NCBI GenBank assembly: GCA_946481585.1
Contig: CAMLOF010000003.1
Coordinates: 1-38,222 of the forward strand
Origin: an uncultured Macromonas sp.
GTDB taxonomy: Bacteria; Pseudomonadota; Gammaproteobacteria; Burkholderiales; Burkholderiaceae
DNA length: 38,222 bases
Direction of reading: 5' to 3'
The notes below the pieces were generated by a model, which was not told the origin of the DNA, made no database searches, and worked only from the letters and a program-made list of their open reading frames with translations. Positions within the stretch are counted from its first letter, which is position 1. The number at the start of each line of letters is the position of its first letter. A program made the position numbers and the translations under genes. This document shows positions 35,001 to 38,222 of this stretch, in pieces.

Positions 35001-38000
35001 CGGCAACATCGTGGTTGATGCCGAAAGCTCTGAGGTTTTCAAGACCTTCGCGGTGTCGGCGGCGGGCGGCTCCACCGTTGGGGTGGGCATTGGCGCTGAT
35101 GTGATGGTGCTCGACCTCACCACGTCGGCCCTCATCGGCGCGCGCACCGTGGCCGAGACGCGCGGCAGCGTCAAGGTGCAGGCGGTGGACGAAACCGAGG
35201 TGGACATGATCGTCGTCGGTGTGTCGGTGGGCGGCACGGGCGCGGTGGGTGCGGGCGCGGGCGTGGCGGTCATCGGCAAGACCATTGAGGCCGCGATTGG
35301 CGAGGACGCCGAGGTGACGGGCCTGGGGCACTCCACGGTGTCTGCACGCACCGGGCAGTACGCCATTGGTTCGCGCGCCTCGGGCACCGGGGTGGACCAG
35401 TCGGCCTTCACTTTTGAAACAGACCGACCGACGGCAAGCAATTTCGAGGTGGGATTGCCTGACACGAACACCGAGACCGACCTGGCCAAGGAAAGCGACC
35501 CGGAGACCGATACCGACAAGCCCGATGAGGACGAGATCGCCTCGCCCGACATGAGTGTGGAGCGCACCGCGACGCTGGACGCCGTGAACGTGCGCGGGGT
35601 GGTGGTGTCTGCCAGCGGCAAGGACGATGTGGAGTCTTACGCCATCGGCTTTGCTGGTGGCGGCACCGTTGCGGTGGGTATTGGCGCGTCGGTCAGCAAG
35701 GCCACGACCGTCACCACGGCCACCATCGGCGATCGTGCAGATATCAACCAGTCGGGTACGGGTGTAGACGGGCAATCGGTCTTTGTGGTTGCGGCCACCG
35801 ACTTCAGCCACGTGGGCGTGGGTGCGGGCGGAGCCGCTTCGGGCACGGTGGCTGGCGCACCGGGTGTCGATGTCTCGGTCATCAACCAGACTACCTCTGC
35901 CGCCATTGGCATGGACACCATGGTGGACGCCGAGGAAGACGTGATCGTCACCGCCAGCGCCAAGGAAGACTTCTTCATCGTTGGTCTGGGCATTGCTGTG
36001 AGCGGCGTGGTGGGGGTGGGTGGCGGCGTGGCAGTGGTCACGGTCACCAACACAACTTCCGCCACCATTGATGAAGACGCCACGGTGGTTGCCGGTGGCG
36101 ATGTGGCGGTGATTGCCGAAGACCACACCGACTACACGGTGCTGACTGGCGGCGTGGGCATTGGCTTCTCGGGTGCGGGCGTGGGTGCGTCGGTGGGTGT
36201 GGTCGTGCTGACCAAAGACACCACGGCCACCATTGGCAAAGACGCCGACGTGGACGCAGGTGCCTTTGGCGCCGGGGTGGCTGGTGTGCTCACCGGCACC
36301 CAGACGGGAGATGGCAATTTCGACACGGGAACGGCCGGCGGCGTGATCGTGCAGGCGCGTTCGTCGGAGAACCTGCTCAACCTGGCCTTTGCGGGTGGGG
36401 CAGGGCTGGTGGGCGTGGCAGGCGGTGTGACCGTGACCGTGGTGGACAGCGACACCTTCGCCACCATCGGCCAGGACGCCCAGATCAACCAGGGCGCGGC
36501 TGACTACGTGGCGAACAACGCAAATGCAGCCAGCGACCAGGGCGTGTGGGTGACCGCATCCAACAAGTTCTCGCTGGTGTCGGCGGCAGTGGGCGTGGCG
36601 GGCGGCTTTGTTGGCGTGGGCGCTGCGGTGAGCTACGGCGGCGTGCGTAACGACGTGGGTGCACTGATCGGCACGGGTGCGGATGTGACTGCCAAAGACG
36701 ATGTGGAGGTCACGGCCCTGTCCGACAAGGTGCTCAAGGGTTACGTGGTGGCCGGCGGGGTAGGCTTCGTTGGCGTCAGCGGTGCGATCAACGTGTTCGC
36801 CATCGGGTCTGACTTTGAATCGAGCTACACCGACGAAGAGGGCAACAGCCGCGACGCCACCGAGCAGGGTGGAGAGTCGCTGACTGGCTACGCCAGCGAA
36901 AACGCGGACGGTTCTGCAGGCGGTGCTGACGACAAGCTGGGTGAGCTGGCCGCAGAAGGCGGTGGCGCGCCCGCCAACAGCGCCGACAGCCGGGCGGCCT
37001 CCATTGCAAATTCGGCCAAGTTGAACCAGTCGGCCTTCAACCTGGACAACAGCCTGGCCCACACGGTGCTGCCTGAAGAAGGGGTGTCGGCGGTCGTGGC
37101 ATCGGGCGCCACCATCACCACCAAAGGTGATGTGGCGGTAACTGCCGACGAGCGCATAGCGACCGATTTCATTACCGGTTCCGCAGCGGGCGGCTTTGTG
37201 GGCGTGGGTGTGGGTGTGACGGTGTTGACCGTCAACTCCAACGTGCGTGCCCGGCTGGGTGGCAGCACCGACGCCGAAGGCAACGTGGTGGTGCTGGCCA
37301 ATGGCAAGCGCACGGGCGACATCGTGTCGGTAGGTGTGAGCGGCGGGGCCGTGGCCCTGGGCGCCACGGCAACGGTGGTCAACGACAACAGCCAGCAGCT
37401 GGCCGAGGTGAGCAACAGCGCCAAGGTGGACGACGCGGCTTCGCTGTCGGTAACGGCCACCAACTATCAGGATTACGAGTCCCAGACCTTCAGCGTCACC
37501 ATTGGTGCGGTGGGCATTGGCGTGAACTTCACGCGCATGGACCTGGACGACGGCGTGAACCCGGACGCCACCCCTGACCCGAACGACAAGGCCGACACGG
37601 TAGCCCGTATCGGCAACAACGCCGACATTGGCAAGACCGCTTCGGTGGGGACGGTCACGGTGGCGGCCACGTCCACCATCACCGCAGACGCGAGCACCTA
37701 TGCGGTGGCGGGCGGCCTGGCGGCCATCGGCATCAACTTCAACTTCGTCAACGTGACGCCGCAGGTGCTCGCCGAGATTGGCGACAACGTGGAACTGAAT
37801 GCCACGGGAGCCGTCAGCGTGACGGCCACGGGCGACATGGACGCGGACTCGCGCCTGTATGGTGTGTCGGTTGGCTTGCTCGGTGTCGGGTCGGCCTATT
37901 CGAGTGCCGAGGTCAGCCCGGACATCACCGCCAAGATCGGCACGGGCTTCATGGCCGACATGGTGGGCCTGACCGTGGAAGCCAAGCACAACGCCGCAGA

Positions 38001-38222
38001 CGCCAGCAAGGGTGCCTATGCTCTGTCGGTGGCGGGCAGCGGCGGCGTGGTGGCAGGTGCAGGCGCCATCCCGGTGGCCAAGGCCAACGGCTCGGTGCAC
38101 GCGCTCATCGGTTCGGGTGGCGCCATCGACGCACAAGGGGGCGCGATCAACGTTCGCTCCAACCTGCGCAACCGGGCAGAGGCCGATGCCCTGGCGGTTT
38201 CCATCGGTGCCATCGGCTTTGG
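26017..38222 (+). CDS. Giant LEPR-XLL repeat protein, probable surface adhesin (3' end cut by window edge)
   Basis: One frame is open from the ATG at 26017 (GGAG six bases upstream) to the window edge: 4068 codons, read through codon by codon with no stop. The N-terminus is Arg-rich and has no obvious signal peptide. EAVEPRLLLSADL (residues 80-91) is the LEPR-XLL motif known at the start of very large bacterial proteins. What follows is repetitive, rich in Ala, Gly, Val, Thr and Asp, with beta-strand repeats such as VGVAVAINV, GVAGSFALNV and TATIG-type blocks. Four long modules occupy ~28060-32520, then shorter units of ~75-85 residues run to the edge. Acidic linkers occur near 35401-35560 and 36829-37000. 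No cysteine codon and only five Trp codons occur. Likely role: exported surface adhesin or matrix protein; the export signal, perhaps C-terminal, lies outside. Confidence 0.9.
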   Translation, partial: MESLGQSHRSATQNRRSLIPSALQPSKLWSRLQDGYSQWRDKRVAAVHAADLDAHGRPAARVRMRMRSRARHGQGFGLEAVEPRLLLSADLSYTAVADSDFTLRFDDGTEMVQLVDSADYLQVHSSADLASILGDDGQIDLTLDTAGYGVTLHLDTSLTSALGVSFINISGGTGTDDLTVTGDGASGKGLTVEAEQISVTGTLTADSLSFTALAQSDGTVPLATDYLGLYLVADSNALIDLSGATLDIAGAVELLATTDVDVIADPASFGNGSLALSGLAVLGSAEIKMHNTTLSAASLNAATTMDVVYQLDTSGQTPTDDGEDAAVTIVYLETVSSVTVSGNASLQVAGEVGLFANTNVNVSATADGGGADFGATMALTIVNLSTEAAVTGSAAITGRNADDPDSVTVAATLGSSMTSSATSTAGGATNGDGSNRSQQRLQNPDGDVGTDDQVSTADGGLNFAGALALSFYESDTQARVDTGGNLRSANALAVHALATETVSTSANGSNTGDTADGVGVAVAFAKTDSHTRAVVGGSSLIHAAGGVDVDAELAGGDSFTVSAVSGAGAASELGVAGAVAIHVLDTAAVAEVTGTTTLTPGTNVVVSASNTTHASTTAAPNDSGVVSENGIGASVAVAAIDNSSTARLADGATLNGAGDLTLSATGNYTIDTLAAAGGGGTSVGIGGAFAITVASNTTQAYVGSGGLLDIGGSLQALVLHQGAATTTANGDALGGDTAVGAAIALSFVDDVAEAYIARDVTAGGSVTLQVDAQVSVSATATASAGGAESDEDNNGADPGGNTADDQIDKQVALANDKSGKSNSAGQSASDGSGGGGSVGVAAALALNVSSASARAQILGLGTDVNADGEVVLSSVLDADSEAVADGSATTGEASDTAVGVAVAINVSNVENTALLGAGAFVASQGFGASATMKGGDTARHKTKAKATSGASAGDTGVAGSFALNVSNQGSASGTRAAIDGSVNAGSGDVTVEAENLTENTVEATAAVSGEAATGVGVSIGIHVVDNVTEAQILGTLTGGDDVTLTATGAHDTTTTASGGANPTDPSATGVGGSFAITVADNRTLAQLDGGTALDIGGSLAATASHHGHTLTHADGDAAGSTAVGAAIALSFVDDAAEASTARSITAAGAVGFAAHADGSAEARATASVAGASSDSDEGGSTANDQLTKQKGTANDKAGPGAATTPAEASADDGSGGGDSSVGVAAALALNVSSASAEALLSGPGVAITANGGAVTLASSNNMDALASADGSPVELDPGADPGDPAATAVGAAVAINVADMRNVALVESGVTVSGVGFSATATMKDVEGDELHSFGATAKSGAAAGETGVAGSFALNIVNPASGSVTEAAIKSGASVDANAGSVTITAENLSESEARAEASATAGKTGVGASIAIHVIDHVTEAQIENSATLSDGHNVTLNATGQHDNTTYAQGGAEGDGATTAVGGSFALTIADQNTLASVGTGTALDITGSFSATATHHGSTETEAEGKAEASDTAVGAAIALSFVDDSAKATVLRSVTADGSVSLTASADGATLAKATASAKGADKDKESDSGNTSADQQVTKQTQVANSKNAGADKSAGSNASASGGGGSPVSVGAALALNVAGSTAEARLGTGVAVVAGHGGGTGAVSLSASNNMDAQALADGSAATGSSGTAVGVAVAINVAQMNNLALVDAGASVTADDGVTLTATMKNVGGDEAHDFVAKATSGASGGDTGVAGSFALNIADSETRAGMYGTTNAGGSDVTLEAVSTQTTTVEAKASTKAGSTGVGVSIAIDVSNMLTAAEIGNAAVLTGADDVTLTATGSGENEVFGSGGAAGKQSGTGVGGAVVVSVIDQTTRARVGTGGLLSMDGDLSLGATHHGHTTTRALADAVASTAIGASIAVGLADDRAVAEVARSVNADGSVSLSADGDGLSETWASASAKGASNSGGGNADSQKQGATDMGNQKAAGTVSGSKGTTQSASKNGDSVSVAAALAVNVSSSVAQAILSGASVVAGGNVSLQTSNNMDSAALGDGTASTTADGTAVGVGVAINVATMTNEARVVAGTDVTADGLVMSSTMKDVDGDALHRHQAKAASGASGGSTGVAGSFALSVVHSDTTPIFGGAGSTLTLNGGAVNIDAESHSTHSVLASAKGLSKGSGSTGVGAGVALAVIFDTTDAGIADDTVMNGTANGFGVDVVSSLLPVVADDGIAEAQGGASGTGTSVGGAVAITYLEGLTQARVGTGTGTLTLTGGAMTVTADRTATILTTADGEAASSGTGVGLSLALNIGTDDTDAYVGRRMTTGDNKAASVTVTADADISSIAMSKASAAGQSKTKAGGGNSDDSDTEVANNTSFAQAKSGGTNDTNEQNNGGDNTTGDGMFGTADDQSTTQSGTGAKSQSSANSSNSSGGTSVAATVAVNYLKGSVNAELDDGAHVAATGAVKVETTYEIESKALALATATKIDSSNDDGVAAAVGLNITLFDATARIGDATVSGSSVSVKAVQPTDVANTYQVRALAGAIAGGKAIGGSISINYIDVGASAEIDDDATVTASAGSVTVAATNRTELQNLAGGAALSTGSSGTGVGLAVAVNIANSLDASARIGQRAEVTATGGSVNVTAQGSFTPLSETLGLQNDLGGLEDEEIAVTNFSAGIAAAGNGDAVGGSASVNVLTINTTATIDDDAVVSGSGGITVSATDVMTLFTGAGALGLSLGGVGVGVAVNVDVVTRNTLATVGAGAELDSSGGNILVNAGSTDNFTSVVATFGASSSDVAVALSAGVLVLTTTTRAEVENGAADDHNVLDAAGDITVSASSTLDMDFIAGGGAASLGGAGIGIAASVLVHFDTVEAKVGNYTDITTGGATGLSVNAYSHENVLDLVVAAAVSGSSVGVGASVLVSVMTETTKATIGNHVNIDAWNTSVGVDPGVFVEAEDHTEMLSVAGSVAVGGGSAGVGAGVNVHTMIKTTEASIGSDSTIGGNPDVMDSMADGNIVVDAESSEVFKTFAVSAAGGSTVGVGIGADVMVLDLTTSALIGARTVAETRGSVKVQAVDETEVDMIVVGVSVGGTGAVGAGAGVAVIGKTIEAAIGEDAEVTGLGHSTVSARTGQYAIGSRASGTGVDQSAFTFETDRPTASNFEVGLPDTNTETDLAKESDPETDTDKPDEDEIASPDMSVERTATLDAVNVRGVVVSASGKDDVESYAIGFAGGGTVAVGIGASVSKATTVTTATIGDRADINQSGTGVDGQSVFVVAATDFSHVGVGAGGAASGTVAGAPGVDVSVINQTTSAAIGMDTMVDAEEDVIVTASAKEDFFIVGLGIAVSGVVGVGGGVAVVTVTNTTSATIDEDATVVAGGDVAVIAEDHTDYTVLTGGVGIGFSGAGVGASVGVVVLTKDTTATIGKDADVDAGAFGAGVAGVLTGTQTGDGNFDTGTAGGVIVQARSSENLLNLAFAGGAGLVGVAGGVTVTVVDSDTFATIGQDAQINQGAADYVANNANAASDQGVWVTASNKFSLVSAAVGVAGGFVGVGAAVSYGGVRNDVGALIGTGADVTAKDDVEVTALSDKVLKGYVVAGGVGFVGVSGAINVFAIGSDFESSYTDEEGNSRDATEQGGESLTGYASENADGSAGGADDKLGELAAEGGGAPANSADSRAASIANSAKLNQSAFNLDNSLAHTVLPEEGVSAVVASGATITTKGDVAVTADERIATDFITGSAAGGFVGVGVGVTVLTVNSNVRARLGGSTDAEGNVVVLANGKRTGDIVSVGVSGGAVALGATATVVNDNSQQLAEVSNSAKVDDAASLSVTATNYQDYESQTFSVTIGAVGIGVNFTRMDLDDGVNPDATPDPNDKADTVARIGNNADIGKTASVGTVTVAATSTITADASTYAVAGGLAAIGINFNFVNVTPQVLAEIGDNVELNATGAVSVTATGDMDADSRLYGVSVGLLGVGSAYSSAEVSPDITAKIGTGFMADMVGLTVEAKHNAADASKGAYALSVAGSGGVVAGAGAIPVAKANGSVHALIGSGGAIDAQGGAINVRSNLRNRAEADALAVSIGAIGF
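28060..32520 (+). repeat. Four tandem ~1.15-kb protein-coding modules in the giant gene
   Basis: Each module contains, in order, GG[SA]FAIT[VI]A, a DIGGS/HHG block, TAVGAAIALSFVDD, an acidic Asp/Asn/Ser linker, VGVAAALALNVSS, an NMD...DGS block, TAVGVAVAIN, TMKD/GGDE and TGVAGSFALN. The GG-F anchor recurs at 28081, 29236, 30418 and 31570 (valine in the last), giving periods of 1155, 1182 and 1152 bp. The DGS anchor at 28669, 29821, 31012 and 32128 gives 1152, 1191 and 1116 bp. The copies have diverged, so they are old duplications. Confidence 0.8.

Noticed and set aside
33532..38136. A 1534-residue open frame on the minus strand, with many shorter ones over 26026-38213
   Set aside because: It lies antisense to the giant plus-strand gene. 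Its translation is His/Arg/Gly/Val-rich and matches no family, as expected for the complement of GC-rich Ala/Gly/Asp/Thr codons. The plus frame has a LEPR-XLL motif, a ribosome site and coherent repeats.
26017..38222. Repetitive DNA read as a CRISPR array or satellite repeat
   Set aside because: The repeats are long, diverged and in frame, with protein-level conservation; there are no short identical repeats with uniform spacers.

Overview
The window is GC-rich DNA whose gene content best fits a betaproteobacterium, probably Comamonadaceae-like. This is inferred from the aerobic phenylacetyl-CoA (paa) genes, the PaaX repressor, the LIV-type ABC transporter and the many LivK-type binding proteins. 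The genus cannot be fixed from the sequence alone.

Positions 1-5533 hold a LysR-type regulator, cut by the left edge, divergent from a three-gene beta-oxidation operon. The operon encodes an acyl-CoA dehydrogenase, a fused enoyl-CoA hydratase/3-hydroxyacyl-CoA dehydrogenase and a PaaJ/PcaF-type thiolase. Positions 5538-10506 (minus strand) hold paaX and a four-gene LIV-type ABC transporter (livH-livM-livG-livF). The livF-like protein carries an N-terminal hemerythrin-type domain. A 433-bp divergent control region rich in inverted repeats (10507-10939) separates these from the catabolic operon on the plus strand: paaN, paaG, paaI, paaK, a periplasmic binding protein, then paaA-paaB-paaC-paaD-paaE, closed by a clear rho-independent terminator. 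Between paaK and the binding-protein gene lies a decayed thiolase C-terminus of about 18 codons. It suggests that a paaJ-like gene once stood there and was lost.

Together the genes cover PaaK (CoA activation), PaaABCE with PaaD (epoxidation), PaaG (oxepin formation), PaaN (aldehyde oxidation), and the upstream thiolase and fused hydratase/dehydrogenase (beta-oxidation to acetyl-CoA and succinyl-CoA). PaaI would act as thioesterase and PaaX as repressor. The ABC system probably imports an aromatic or related acid. The ring-opening hydrolase (the MaoC-like domain of PaaZ) was not found.

Positions 20360-25855 are a mixed region: ubiC, a second LivK-type binding lipoprotein with its own promoter, a DUF6671-like zinc-ribbon protein, a PAS-GGDEF diguanylate cyclase, and a stand-alone winged-helix/BTAD (SARP-like) regulator.

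From 26017 to the right edge one reading frame stays open on the plus strand for 12.2 kb (4068 codons, no stop). It encodes the N-terminal part of a giant repeat-rich surface or secreted protein that starts with a LEPR-XLL motif and has no cysteine codon at all. Long antisense open frames over this gene are codon-bias shadows.
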